Part shown: positions 1 through 9,898 of the stretch, piece after piece
How the letters are laid out: each line of letters begins with the position of its first letter
Position numbering within the stretch: position 1 is the stretch's first letter
Source of the DNA: Stentor roeselii
Lineage: Eukaryota; Ciliophora; Heterotrichea; Heterotrichida; Stentoridae
Direction: 5' to 3'
Length of the DNA: 64,000 nt
NCBI GenBank assembly: GCA_006503475.1
Contig: RSEH01000121.1
Span: 62,001-126,000 of the forward strand
The notes under the pieces: generated by a model
Told to the model about the DNA's origin: nothing
Database searches by the model: none
What the model saw: the letters and a program-made list of their open reading frames with translations, nothing else
Position numbers and translations under genes: made by a program

Positions 1-410
1 TTATGCACCAAGTACACCCTGTTCTTATGATCAGTCTGGGGATGGGCCTTCGCTTCAGAAACCTGCCCTCTTCGGGATATATGAGTATGGCCGATGCCCA
101 CTCTGCTACTAACTGATGATTTTAATAGTTCCGACCTCAAACGTGCCAAGGCTGGTGTCTCTGGAGTCGAAACATGCTTCAAAAGTCTCGCTTCTGAACC
201 TGACATAAAAGCGATTCCAGCTGAATCATAATCATTATTTTGTATTCCTTCCAACCCTTCAATAATAACTTTCACCGCTTTAGCCTCCTCACCAATGAAA
301 CCCATGATGCCCAGTGCATCAAAAGGGTTCAACAGCAGACTTCCCACTGCCAGAACGCCGAGCGATTTTGCACTTTTGAATAAATTGAACATTTTTTCTA
401 TATAATTCAT
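1..410 (-). CDS. Partial unknown protein, 3' end cut by window edge
   Basis: An open frame of about 136 codons begins at an ATG at 408-410 on the minus strand (a second in-frame ATG is at 390-392) and runs off the left edge without a stop. The protein starts with a moderately hydrophobic stretch (VLAVGSLLLNPFDALGIMGF), followed by a charged, serine- and histidine-rich part. I recognise no family. The hydrophobic start could be a signal peptide, an anchor or simply a buried helix. The codon use looks like the neighbouring genes, so it is probably coding. The remaining C-terminal part lies outside the window, and a 15-nt intron near the edge cannot be excluded. Confidence 0.55.
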   Translation of the reverse strand, partial: MNYIEKMFNLFKSAKSLGVLAVGSLLLNPFDALGIMGFIGEEAKAVKVIIEGLEGIQNNDYDSAGIAFMSGSEARLLKHVSTPETPALARLRSELLKSSVSSRVGIGHTHISRRGQVSEAKAHPQTDHKNRVYLVH

Positions 411-552
411 TTGGTTAGATTAAATATTGAAAATTCCAGAAAAAAAGAGGTTTGAAGATTTTTAATGTTTTTTTGTTTTAGGAAAGGTTTTACTTGGTTT
501 CTTGTTTTGAGAGTTTTTAGCATCTGACGCGCTTTCTTTCATTCAAATAAAA

Positions 553-2346
553 ATGGAAACAGAATGTACAGAGCAACCGGAAGACGCCAAGTCTATTGAA
601 ATCGTTAATGATCCAGCTGAACCTAGGTGGGGTGAACAGCCTTTTGAGGATAATAAAGAAATTACGACGCAAGAGTCTTATAACAACTTCGCGTTTAAGA
701 CTGGAACTAACGTTCCTATCATGTTAAGGCCTCATGAATTCATTGATGCCATGGAACCTTATGAAGAAACTGCAGAGGTTAAGGAAACTATTGTGGAAGA
801 ATGCTTGAGGAAGGATAATGATAGGATTATTCATCCTGAAAACTTGATGAATAGGATTATTTATGATTCACTTGATCCCAGTCCTCATACTCATAAGCCG
901 AGAAACCCGGGTCAACTTCCAAACTTTTACGTTCCAAGTTCAGACGACGACTGCACCCTAGTCTTTGAGTCAAGGTTCGAATCAGGTAACCTCCGTCGTG
1001 CAGTCCAAGTATACGAATTCGAATACGACCTGATCCTAAACATGGACTTTAACACCCGAAGCAACACTCAATGGTACTTCTTCAGCGTGGAGAACACACG
1101 AGCAGGAAAGACTTACCGAATAAACATAATCAACATGATAAAGCCAGATTCTCTCTACAACTTCGGAATGAAGCCTCTAATGTACTCAGTAACCGACGCA
1201 AAAAAGTCAGGAAAAGGAGGAAAAGGCTGGGTTCGATGCGGAACTGACATATGCTACTACCAAAACAACATGAAAAGAAAAAACGGCGGAAACTACTACA
1301 GCCTGACCTTTTCAGTAGTCTTCGGCTACGACTACGACACTGTTTACTTCGCTCACTGTTACCCTTACACCTACACCGACCTCTGCACCTACCTGCGGAC
1401 TCTCACTGCAGACCCTAAAAAGAAGCAAAAGATAAAAACCTCTGTTTTATGCCAAACCGCCGCAGGAAATGACTTAGAAGTCGTGACAATCACCAACTTC
1501 TCAACTGAGTCCGAACCACCCAAACAAAAAAAGTACATCGTCCTTCTCAGCAGAGTCCATCCAGGCGAAAGTCAAGCTTCCTGGATCATGAAAGGAGTCA
1601 TCGACTACCTCCTCAGCCCTACCCTTGATGCGAAAATCTTAAGAGAAAATTTCGTGTTTAAACTTGTACCCATGGTCAACCCCGACGGCGTCATCAACGG
1701 CGCTTATCGATGTGGACTCGCTGGTGTCGACTTGAACCGCACTTGGATGGACCCTTCAAAAAAGCAGCATCCGACTATTTATAATATCAAGGCCATGATA
1801 AAAAAACTCACTGAAACTGGAGACGTGGTCCTCGCTGTTGACTTTCATGGACATTCAAGGAAAAAAAATAATTTCATGTATGGATGTCCTGGAAGAACTC
1901 GACTTAAAGAAAGAGTTTTTCCGAAAGTCTTGGAAAAGGTTTCAGAAATTTTTAGTTTTAAGGATTGTGTCTTTGGACTACAGAAGTCTAAAGAAGGTAC
2001 TGCGAGAATTGTGATGTTTAAGGAAATGGGAATTGTTAATAGTTACACCCTGGAAAGCTCGTTTTGTGGCTCGGATTTCGGAAAACATGCTGATTTTCAC
2101 TTTAGCACTGAACATTACCAGGAGATTGGACATAATCTTTGTGATGCAATTTTAGAGTTCTTTGATACTGACCAGAGCAAGATTAAATCTTATCTGGAAG
2201 AACTGGAAATGCTTTACCCGAGAGCTGAAGAAGAAAGTGATGAAGACGCTGCTGATTCGGACTATTCCGGTGACGAGAACTTCCGCAAGAAAAAGAAAAA
2301 AAAGATGATGTCTAAGAAGAAAAACTCTGAAAAAAGAAAAAAATAA
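553..2346 (+). CDS. Cytosolic carboxypeptidase (CCP/AGBL, peptidase M14)
   Basis: A 597-residue zinc carboxypeptidase of the cytosolic carboxypeptidase family. These enzymes shorten or remove polyglutamate side chains and C-terminal glutamates on tubulin. The family's N-terminal beta-sandwich domain is recognisable at about residues 130-260 (FESRFESGNLRRAV, then NTQWYFFSVENTRAGKTYR). The catalytic domain carries the zinc ligands in RVHPGESQAS, the substrate-binding NPDGVINGAYRCGLAGVDLN block, the third ligand in DFHGHS, and the catalytic glutamate in TLESSF. The C-terminal tail is acidic and then strongly lysine-rich. The ATG at 553 is preceded by an A-rich leader, as in neighbouring genes. 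The stop lies only 4 nt from the stop of the convergent phosphodiesterase gene. In a heavily ciliated cell a tubulin role is the natural inference. The motifs resemble the AGBL2/3 branch, but the subfamily is uncertain. Confidence 0.93.
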   Translation: METECTEQPEDAKSIEIVNDPAEPRWGEQPFEDNKEITTQESYNNFAFKTGTNVPIMLRPHEFIDAMEPYEETAEVKETIVEECLRKDNDRIIHPENLMNRIIYDSLDPSPHTHKPRNPGQLPNFYVPSSDDDCTLVFESRFESGNLRRAVQVYEFEYDLILNMDFNTRSNTQWYFFSVENTRAGKTYRINIINMIKPDSLYNFGMKPLMYSVTDAKKSGKGGKGWVRCGTDICYYQNNMKRKNGGNYYSLTFSVVFGYDYDTVYFAHCYPYTYTDLCTYLRTLTADPKKKQKIKTSVLCQTAAGNDLEVVTITNFSTESEPPKQKKYIVLLSRVHPGESQASWIMKGVIDYLLSPTLDAKILRENFVFKLVPMVNPDGVINGAYRCGLAGVDLNRTWMDPSKKQHPTIYNIKAMIKKLTETGDVVLAVDFHGHSRKKNNFMYGCPGRTRLKERVFPKVLEKVSEIFSFKDCVFGLQKSKEGTARIVMFKEMGIVNSYTLESSFCGSDFGKHADFHFSTEHYQEIGHNLCDAILEFFDTDQSKIKSYLEELEMLYPRAEEESDEDAADSDYSGDENFRKKKKKKMMSKKKNSEKRKK

Positions 2347-2350
2347 CTTA

Positions 2351-5300
2351 TTAAATTTTAGGATTTTCCTCTTTCAGCCGCTGATAAATCTCAATATTTT
2401 CTTCGAGGTTTTCAATCATGATGTTGATTCTAGGACTAAGCCAGAGATTCATGCAGTCCCAAAGTGGCTTGATCACGAATTTCAAGAAGCCGAATTCATT
2501 TGCGTAGTAAACTGAAGGCTTGTCAAGGTCTTTCATGATTTCAGTCGGGGGTAGTCCGAGGTTGACTTCTTCTTGGTATTGTAAAGAGAACTCTTCGCAG
2601 ACCTTTTTTGACCATTTCGAGTATTGGTCGTAACTCTTGCATGGATGTGACAAGTCAGCTGCGTGAAGCAAAAGCATTGAAAGACCTTCAATGTCTGATG
2701 TTTTTAATGGGTTTTCTTCTATGTCCTTCAAACGGCTGTTTAGGGATGTTATTATTTCCACGTGTCTTGCCATGTCGGTTCCTAGGATGCTTACTATTGA
2801 TAACTTTCGGAATGAACGACGGAGATCTGGAGTCAGGTTTGAGATTATGTTTGAATCGTCGTTTGATAGGATCTTGAATAGAACTGCGCAGTGGTGGTTC
2901 TCCAGGACTGACTTGTCGTTGTAGATTAATGCTAGGTGACTACCTCGGTTTATTTCGAAGTTGTTGTTACGACCTGGATGCTCTAGGTCGTGGCAAAGTC
3001 CAGCAACCATCAATGTGAAAATTTCATGTACTGAAAAAGTGTTACTCGCATGAGTTGTAGAAAGCAACAAATAAACCGAGTGAAGTACATTAAACCCATG
3101 ATAGAAATTATGAAAAGGGTTATCCCAAAGTCCATAATGTTCTTTAACCTGATTCATGAAATTCATGAGATTTTTTACATTGATATCAAGTTGGTTGATT
3201 AAATCGAAATCCACAAACATAGCCTTAAAATAAGTGAAATGATCCTGAATAGCAAAAGGATCAAAATCAACATTTCGAATCTCATCCATTAAAGAACTTT
3301 CAATAAACTCAACAAAACCTTTTGACTCCTGTCGAGGTTTAAGCGCGACTTGCTGTGCAAAGTTTTCTTCCAGTCCAATATACTCCGAAATCGCTTTACT
3401 CGAATACCCTTGAAGCACAGGCATGTTATTCATGATATCAGCACGATTTAAATTTCCCTGTTTTAAAGTTTTTATGATTTCATCAAGATAAAGTCGAGTT
3501 TCCGTATCATCAATACTTTTACTAATAATCGCAAGTTTCTGAATACATTTCTGAAGAGAAGTTTCCCCATAAATCGACGACTTCATACTTTGAACTTCAT
3601 TTTGAATCTTCTCAAGTTTCAAGTTAAGTTCCGCAAGAGCAGAAACATCTTCTAAAATCAAAACCACTCCATTAGACTCATTTTTCGACAAAGACTGTAC
3701 AGGTGCGACAGTATAATGAAAATGAAGTTCTTTAGTATCACCTTTAATAGCACGTGTGAGATTAGGTGTAGTCCTAGTTCTTTTAAAGGTGGCACTGACG
3801 ATTTTTTGCGATTTCCTCTGAATCCTTTTAGTGCTTTGCAAGACTGAAGTGATATCAAGTACAAGTTGCCGATTTTCCCTAAGCCAGCTGGAATACTGAC
3901 TTTTATAAGCGATTTTATTAGAAATTCCAAAAACAGGCTTGATGCTCTTATTTGAGTACTCCATCACCCCTTCACTATTGAACACCAGGATGTAATTTCC
4001 AATCGAGTTCAAAATATTCAAAATCCTAGACCTCTCCGTGATTGTATGCATAAACAACGTGCAATTCTGAAGAGCACTAGAAATGATTTCACTGAAAATC
4101 ACCAGAGTCTCCTCGTCACTATCATCGAAATACCCTCTCTTTTTATTTATCATCTGAAGAGCCGCGATGACTTTGCCTTGCGTGTCAAGAACTGGCATGC
4201 AAAGCATTGTTTGTGTCCTGTACCCGGTCTTCTTGTCCATCGCAGGGTCAAATCGCGGGTCTTCATAAACGTCTTGAATGTTTTCAGTCTGTCCTGTTTG
4301 CGCCACGTTTCCAATGATGCCCTTTCCGATTGGAATACGAAAGCCTCCTGGGATTTCCTTTTCCATTCCTTGCGCTTTGACAACCATTTCTTTACCTTCG
4401 ATGATGAAGACTGTGGCGCGGTCACAGTCTAAAAGTTTCTGAGATGCGGTTCTGATGGTGCTGATCAGTGAGTGGGTGTTAAGAGAAGAAGCGTGCTGCT
4501 TGATCACTGACTTCAGCTTCTCTGTTCCTTCGTTTAAAAAAGCATGGCTCATCGCTTGGGCGAACTCTATTAAAGTCTGCTCGTCTTCTTTGTTGAAAGA
4601 ACAGTAAAATGAAAGAGAGTCGTCTCGCTTGTTAATTGCTTTGATGAGGACTTTAGGAAGGTTTTTCTCGATGTAGGGCACGTAGATTATGTTTTCTTTG
4701 CCGTACATGCTTTCGAGGGATATTGGACGAGTGCTTTCGAGAGCTTTCATTATTACGCCTTCGTCTTCCAGGTGGGTTCTTTTTATTAGTTTACGCTTTT
4801 TGAATAGGTATTCGTTGAACTCGCTGTCTTCTTCTCGGATCACTGAGGCTTGCTCTGAGTTTATCACAGCGCAAAGCATCTCTAAACCTGCTTTTATTAA
4901 CTTGTTGAAACTTTTTTCTTCGTAGAGCTTGTGAAGGATGTCACGGACTAAAGCTATTTTGTTTTGAGTTGAGTTTGATACGAAGAATACCTGCTTGCAC
5001 CATTGTTGTAACATCTTGTGGCGACGATTTGCTTGGATTGCATTATTTAAATCTTTGATACTTTCATTCGAATTGACCAAAAACTCATTAGGAATAAGTG
5101 ATATAAATTCAGCAACAGCCAAATCTTCAGGTCCAAAATTAATACTAGCATTAGCAAAAGCAATAACTCCTAACGACCTTTCCTGTACAATAATAGGAAC
5201 CGCTAAAAACGACTGAACCTGTGAGTCTCCACCAAGTGAATCAAGATGTTTATCAAAGTTAGGATTAGTATAAGCCGCAGTTCTAATACATATATTATCC

Positions 5301-7300
5301 TGACTATTCATGCAAATATTGATAAGTCCAGAAGGTTTCGCCCTTTTGCTATTCATGACATCAACAAGGTGTTGTTCATGATTATCCATAACCATAAGTT
5401 TCGCAGATTGACTGGGTACAAGACTTCTAAGTCTTTTTGCTAGAATCCTAAGAGAATCATCAGGTTTCGCTCGAATTTCAGTAATCAAAGCTTTAAGTTC
5501 ATTGAATTTTGAATTAGAAATCCCTGACAATGAAAAAATGTTGCTTAACTTGTCCTTATTCGGCTGAGAAGAAACTCTCATTATATGGTCAGAGTCAGCC
5601 TGCAAGTAATGAATCGAGTTTGTCGGCCTTCTTGAATTCGCCTTTCGAAAACGTTGCTCTGGAGACACATCAGGAGAGTCAAGAGAAGTCGTCTGTGGCA
5701 GGTCTTGTTCAGCTTTATTCAGCCAAAGCGATTCGAAGAGTCTTGCCACAGTTTCACCGATTTTAGAAAGAATTTCTTTTTCCTCTGTTGTGAATTCTTT
5801 ACTAGTTCTAAAAACTGTGATCAGTCCGATGACAGGACTGATTGTGAAAGAACTTAAAATCGGGTGAACTATTCCAAACCTTTCATAACCTTCCAGGTCT
5901 TTCACTGGAAGATTATTCGGCACTTCAACGGTTTCTTGTTTGAAGTAAGCGTATCCGAAAAGCAGGTCTTTTTCAATGGGCTGTGAAAGACTGTCACAGT
6001 TATCTGACTGCCGAGTCCAGAAGGTAAGGTCCCGCTGGTCAGTCATGTAAACGTTGCACGAGTTGATGATCAGCAGGTTTCGAAGACTGTTGCGGACTTG
6101 AGTGAACAAAGAAGTGAAATCAAACATTTCTTCGCTGTTTATCGAGAAAGAGTTAAGCTCTTTATACAGTACTCCGTAACTCTTGTCTACTAAGCCTTTT
6201 TCATTGTGAGAGAAGGTCTCACTTGCGAAATCGCTGATCACTTCAAGCAGTTTCGATGCGAATTTCTCGTCAGTCGGGGTGAAAGTACTTGATTTTCGGA
6301 AGAATTCAATGCAAGCGACAGGTTGTTCTTCTCGGTTGAAGACAGGGCAGGATAAAAGACACTTCATCTTACTTTTAGAGTCTTCCCAAAGAGGTTCAAT
6401 TGCCAGGTCTTCTACATTGAGTCGATCTTTAGAAGAAAAGACTGTAAATTCAGCAGTTTTTGTCATTAAAGCTTTACTTTCCATGTTTTCCATCCCCCAG
6501 GCAATGACAGGTTTGACCTCTTCGTTAGCGACTTGATGAACAAGTACTCCCTGGCATTGCATGACTTTAGAAATCTGCTGAATGCTATTTTTTGTAAGTT
6601 TCTGCTCCTCGTTCAAGACTTTCAAGCATTTTTCCAACGCACTGCGTCTTTGAATAGTCGCGATTCCAATATTAACGAGTTTCTTGGTTTCTTCATGTTG
6701 TTCAGCTAAACTATTAAGTTTCTTTCTAAGACCTGAGCAGTAAAGAAAGATGTCAATGCTGGTGACTGCCCAGCTGCCCAGAGCTTCAATGATCAAGAAA
6801 TCATTTTCAGTGAAATAAGAAAGTGACTGACTTTCATCAAGTTTATTAAACAAAAGAATCACGAGTCGAGTTTTTCCATCTTTAAGTATCGGGACACATG
6901 CCACGGAAGATGTGGGAACCACTTCACGGTCTGGCAGAATGTAAGGGTTGAACTTGGTGGAAAAGGAATTGTAAAACGATGAAGCTGAGGCGTTGTTTAT
7001 TGACTGGGTTTCTTGAGTTTCTGCTGTATGCCCTGGAAGGGACTCCTTGTTCATTCCTACACTTTTCGTCACTTGAAGGGTTTTGTATAGGTTCAGCTTC
7101 GTGTCTTCACAGAAGAAGACCTCAACCCAACTGGCTCCTGTGTAGGTCCGCAGTGAACGTCGGAGGAAGTCACTCACTGTCGCGTTTGACAGGTTTTCTG
7201 GGTTGAATAAGGACTGAGTTTCTTTTAGAAGACGGGGAAGATGCTCTAATAATGAGTTTGTTGCTATTGACTTGCTCGATGATCGCCGAAGTTCTTGCAT
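2351..7300 (-). CDS. GAF-domain cyclic-nucleotide phosphodiesterase (class I, HD-type)
   Basis: A 1,649-residue protein ending in a class I 3',5'-cyclic nucleotide phosphodiesterase domain (about residues 1340-1640). It has the metal-binding signatures HNFYHGFNVLH, CHDLEHPGRNN and HAADLSHP. The N-terminal 1,100 residues hold about six GAF-like modules, roughly at 30-190, 225-360, 395-525, 610-745, 800-930 and 950-1095. The last is the most canonical, with a C-terminal N-K-F-D-E-like pattern (NKKRGYFDDSDEE). A PAS-like segment follows at about 1105-1160. GAF domains in phosphodiesterases bind cyclic nucleotides or mediate dimerisation; animal enzymes carry one or two. The likely role is hydrolysis of cAMP or cGMP under allosteric control. 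The ATG at 7298-7300 is the only plausible start. The 3' end converges on the carboxypeptidase gene. GAF modules 1-5 are divergent and their count is approximate. Confidence 0.92.
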   Translation of the reverse strand: MQELRRSSSKSIATNSLLEHLPRLLKETQSLFNPENLSNATVSDFLRRSLRTYTGASWVEVFFCEDTKLNLYKTLQVTKSVGMNKESLPGHTAETQETQSINNASASSFYNSFSTKFNPYILPDREVVPTSSVACVPILKDGKTRLVILLFNKLDESQSLSYFTENDFLIIEALGSWAVTSIDIFLYCSGLRKKLNSLAEQHEETKKLVNIGIATIQRRSALEKCLKVLNEEQKLTKNSIQQISKVMQCQGVLVHQVANEEVKPVIAWGMENMESKALMTKTAEFTVFSSKDRLNVEDLAIEPLWEDSKSKMKCLLSCPVFNREEQPVACIEFFRKSSTFTPTDEKFASKLLEVISDFASETFSHNEKGLVDKSYGVLYKELNSFSINSEEMFDFTSLFTQVRNSLRNLLIINSCNVYMTDQRDLTFWTRQSDNCDSLSQPIEKDLLFGYAYFKQETVEVPNNLPVKDLEGYERFGIVHPILSSFTISPVIGLITVFRTSKEFTTEEKEILSKIGETVARLFESLWLNKAEQDLPQTTSLDSPDVSPEQRFRKANSRRPTNSIHYLQADSDHIMRVSSQPNKDKLSNIFSLSGISNSKFNELKALITEIRAKPDDSLRILAKRLRSLVPSQSAKLMVMDNHEQHLVDVMNSKRAKPSGLINICMNSQDNICIRTAAYTNPNFDKHLDSLGGDSQVQSFLAVPIIVQERSLGVIAFANASINFGPEDLAVAEFISLIPNEFLVNSNESIKDLNNAIQANRRHKMLQQWCKQVFFVSNSTQNKIALVRDILHKLYEEKSFNKLIKAGLEMLCAVINSEQASVIREEDSEFNEYLFKKRKLIKRTHLEDEGVIMKALESTRPISLESMYGKENIIYVPYIEKNLPKVLIKAINKRDDSLSFYCSFNKEDEQTLIEFAQAMSHAFLNEGTEKLKSVIKQHASSLNTHSLISTIRTASQKLLDCDRATVFIIEGKEMVVKAQGMEKEIPGGFRIPIGKGIIGNVAQTGQTENIQDVYEDPRFDPAMDKKTGYRTQTMLCMPVLDTQGKVIAALQMINKKRGYFDDSDEETLVIFSEIISSALQNCTLFMHTITERSRILNILNSIGNYILVFNSEGVMEYSNKSIKPVFGISNKIAYKSQYSSWLRENRQLVLDITSVLQSTKRIQRKSQKIVSATFKRTRTTPNLTRAIKGDTKELHFHYTVAPVQSLSKNESNGVVLILEDVSALAELNLKLEKIQNEVQSMKSSIYGETSLQKCIQKLAIISKSIDDTETRLYLDEIIKTLKQGNLNRADIMNNMPVLQGYSSKAISEYIGLEENFAQQVALKPRQESKGFVEFIESSLMDEIRNVDFDPFAIQDHFTYFKAMFVDFDLINQLDINVKNLMNFMNQVKEHYGLWDNPFHNFYHGFNVLHSVYLLLSTTHASNTFSVHEIFTLMVAGLCHDLEHPGRNNNFEINRGSHLALIYNDKSVLENHHCAVLFKILSNDDSNIISNLTPDLRRSFRKLSIVSILGTDMARHVEIITSLNSRLKDIEENPLKTSDIEGLSMLLLHAADLSHPCKSYDQYSKWSKKVCEEFSLQYQEEVNLGLPPTEIMKDLDKPSVYYANEFGFLKFVIKPLWDCMNLWLSPRINIMIENLEENIEIYQRLKEENPKI

Positions 7301-7428
7301 TTATTTGACGGCTGGGGTTTAATGGATTGGATATTAATGATTTGGATGTTTAGAGGGATTTTCACTGCTTTTACTGGATTAAGAAGATTTTTAAGCGATT
7401 TTGTTTGAGGTTTAAGTATTGAATGGAC

Positions 7429-7680
7429 TTAAGGTTGTTGAGAATTGAGAGAATTTTCTAATTTGCATTTGTATTGTCTTCGGTATTGGGTGAATAAGTC
7501 GAAGAGGATTCGCTCTAGGTCTGGCAGGATTCCGCAAGGAAGGTTCTCACTCTCAAATAAGTTCTGAAGTACTTCATTCGGGTTTTCATTTTTCGAAAAG
7601 AAGACCTGCAAGTCAAGAACAGCACCAGATGGAAGATAGTACTGAAAGATGACATCTCCATCAGCAGGGACAGTGTTCAT
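7429..7680 (-). CDS. Small hypothetical protein, 83 aa
   Basis: An 83-residue frame from the ATG at 7678-7680 to a TAA at 7429-7431. An upstream in-frame TTG at 7689 is not a plausible eukaryotic start. The sequence (DGDVIFQYYLPSGAVLDLQV, then a basic C-terminus) looks like a small folded domain with alternating beta-strands followed by helix. I do not recognise a family. It lies between the start of the phosphodiesterase gene and the end of the transporter gene, on the same strand as both. Its codon use matches its neighbours. It could be a genuine small gene or an exon of a larger one. Confidence 0.55.
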   Translation of the reverse strand: MNTVPADGDVIFQYYLPSGAVLDLQVFFSKNENPNEVLQNLFESENLPCGILPDLERILFDLFTQYRRQYKCKLENSLNSQQP

Positions 7681-7774
7681 AATAAACAATAAAAAAGATA
7701 ATAAAACTAATAATTAAAACGAAAACATAAAAATCTTATTCGTAAATTCTAAATATTATCTAGTTTATCCTAAT

Positions 7775-9220
7775 CTACGATAAATACTGATAAGTTGTTG
7801 CAATTAAGCACGCAATCAACACAACAGTAGAAGAAATAAGCAGCACAAGACCAGCCAAATAGTTATACTTAAAGTCAAAGTCACATTTTTCCGGTATCAA
7901 ATGCTGAGCAGCTAAAGAAACAGCAGGAATGCTGATTCCACTAAGAACCAAATAAAAAATCCCACAAAACTCTAAAATCGCTCCAAGGTTATAAATAAAA
8001 GCAGCAATAAGAATAGAAGGAACATTGACAATCATGCGATACCAAAAAACAGTTCTCTATTTTTCTCTTACCATTGTCACAGTCTTTTTCCCTTCGACTC
8101 CATACGCGATGCTCATCAAATTATCAGAAAAGTTAAAAGCCAACAGCGGATAACTAGAAGCCAAATCAAAAGCCGGTAAAAGAACGACTAAATAAGCGAT
8201 GATATAAGTCCACCATGATTTATCATCCCAGTCTTTTCCAGCTGTGTAGTTCCTCCAGTTCAACGAGGACATCGACTGTGGATTTTCGATAGCAAATGCA
8301 AGAATGACTCCAGTGAGAATATAAAGTAAATTAAAAGTACTGATAGCGGCATTTATAAGTTTAGGCATGTCACGGGCTTTGTTTTTCACGAAAGATGTCG
8401 CTGTTGGGATGATGTTTTCATATAAACTCGCGAATATCACTATGAAAAAAATACGACCTAGACGGTCTATTCTGAATAACTCGGGGTTCGCGTGATTTTC
8501 CCCGGAACTGTCGAGTTTTGAGTTGGTCGTGATTGCTACGAGACTGGTGGTGATCATTATCGTTATCACCAGTAGCCTGAATCCAGCTAAAGTCATTTGG
8601 AAGTACTTGTGTTCTCGCAAAGGGTAGCAAGACATTATAATGATAAATAAGCTGAATAAACTTAGATAGCTCCAGTATTTCATCTTGCAAGGACCGAAGT
8701 ATTCTTGCTCCTCGTATAAGTTGCAGGTTGAACCGAAAAGAGGAATGTTTGATGCGAGGGATATTGAAAAGATTGATAAGTAGGCAACAAGACTAGGGTA
8801 TGTTGAGACTACGTATACTAAAATCAGTAATTTTCCCTGGAATTTACCAAGAGTTATACTTGTCATCTCGTATAAGTCAAATTTTCGCTCTGCTAGGATT
8901 GGCTTTATTGGTTGTTCTATTAGGTTCTCGCGAGGCTCTTTTGGAAATGATTTGAAAATATCGAGGAATCCTATTGGATGCAGTTGGTGACCTGCCTCTC
9001 TTAGTTGAACAATTGCCTCTACCCTGCTCCAAGCTGATAAGATTTGGTAAGACGCGCCAATTGAGAGAAGTAGCGCAAAAAGCTGTGCTGTTATTCCTAA
9101 AAGCCATCCTGAAGTGTAGTAAGCCCAGGGAAGCCCTAGAATACCAGCACCAATGACCGAGTTTATCGTATAGCAGTATCCAACTCTCCAGTCTTCACTA
9201 GCCTCGATATTGGAACTCAT
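7775..9220 (-). CDS. Amino acid transporter, AAAP family (Aa_trans), one 15-nt intron
   Basis: A 476-residue polytopic membrane protein of the amino acid/auxin permease family. The first helix carries the family signature region (GYCYTINSVIGAGILGLPWA) and about 10-11 hydrophobic segments follow. The gene looks like two frames, but removing a 15-nt intron at 8057-8071 joins KKTVTM to RTVFWYRMIVNVPSILIAAF, which restores the final transmembrane helices expected for the family. The true start is the ATG at 9218-9220 (MSSNIEASEDW). Upstream in-frame codons begin with TTG and are unlikely to be used. A charged loop of about 50 residues (HQLHPIGFLDIFKSFPKEPR) between helices 2 and 3 is longer than I would expect. 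It probably moves amino acids across the plasma or vacuolar membrane with protons or sodium. The substrate cannot be read from sequence. Confidence 0.88.
8057..8071 (-). other. 15-nt intron in the AAAP transporter gene
   Basis: On the coding strand the sequence is GTAAGAGAAAAATAG, phase 0. Read as coding, its last codon is TAG and would stop translation. Its removal keeps frame into a second run of transmembrane helices typical of the family. The size and the GTAA...TAG ends match the miniature introns known from heterotrich ciliates. Position 10 is A. Confidence 0.9.
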
Positions 9221-9413
9221 AATGCTAATTTTATTAGATTGTATCAAATCTATTAATTATCTAAATAAAGGCTTATATTATAACATCAAAAAGATTCATA
9301 AAAATAAATCACCAGTAAAAAAAAATTATCACCAATATAGTTGAAAATATCAAAACCTCAATAAAACAACTACTTTACTCATAAATAACTAATTTTTATC
9401 ATATTACATAAAA

Positions 9414-9887
9414 CTACTCCTCTTTCACCTTTGCTTTCTTTACAGGATCTCCTTCCTCAAGTCTTTTCATGATTTCCTGCAAACTTGGTGCAGCCTTCCT
9501 TTTCTTACTTTTCAAGCTTTTCAAATGGTCTTCAACAGCTTCAGCAGAGATTTTTTCAACTTTCATATGATTCCCGATTTTTCTGTTGTGTTCAGGAGAG
9601 TTGAGATGATCAAGCCAGGACAAGTTATCCTTAACACTGACCTGACAAAGTTTACAACTAAAGCCAAGACTTTTATCAAAGTCTTTCTTTGTCTTATCAA
9701 TTTTCACTTTCCCTACTTTCAATTCAACAGAAGGTCCCTGCCTAGCTTCAAGTGCCTTTGAATAGTCAATTGGAATCTCCAGTTTCTTTTCTGCTTCAGG
9801 AGAAGGAGGCTTGTCCTCACCTGAGGCCTGCCAATGTCTCCTGCCTCGATCATCATAAACCACATTGAAAAACCTCTTATAACTCAT
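9414..9887 (-). CDS. SNU23: U4/U6.U5 tri-snRNP zinc-finger protein Snu23/ZMAT2
   Basis: A 157-residue protein with one U1-type (matrin) C2H2 zinc finger at about residues 77-102: FSCKLCQVSVKDNLSWLDHL, then the two histidines in NSPEHNRKIG. The finger is followed by MKVEKISAEAVEDHLKSLK, which matches the Snu23/ZMAT2 pattern of a finger followed by a charged helix. Snu23 is a spliceosomal B-complex protein that acts near the 5' splice site. The C-terminus is lysine/glutamate rich. It lies 11 nt downstream of COG2 on the same strand. It is of interest in a genome whose introns are only 15 nt long. The start is the ATG at 9885-9887. The family assignment is good; the protein is slightly shorter than animal ZMAT2. 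Confidence 0.87.
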   Translation of the reverse strand: MSYKRFFNVVYDDRGRRHWQASGEDKPPSPEAEKKLEIPIDYSKALEARQGPSVELKVGKVKIDKTKKDFDKSLGFSCKLCQVSVKDNLSWLDHLNSPEHNRKIGNHMKVEKISAEAVEDHLKSLKSKKRKAAPSLQEIMKRLEEGDPVKKAKVKEE

Positions 9888-9898
9888 TATTACCTACA

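Noticed and set aside
3031-3045. Intron-like GTAACACTTTTTCAG on the minus strand in the phosphodiesterase gene
   Set aside because: It encodes part of SNTFSVHEIF, which aligns in spacing with the conserved segment before the HDxxHPG motif; removal would shorten a conserved helix and it lacks A at position 10.
9218-9247. Extended transporter start at TTG (9247), and likewise GTG at 32997 for SEC61A and GTG at 29568 for the cysteine-rich protein
   Set aside because: Eukaryotic nuclear genes start at ATG; each has an in-frame ATG a little downstream that fits the family start.
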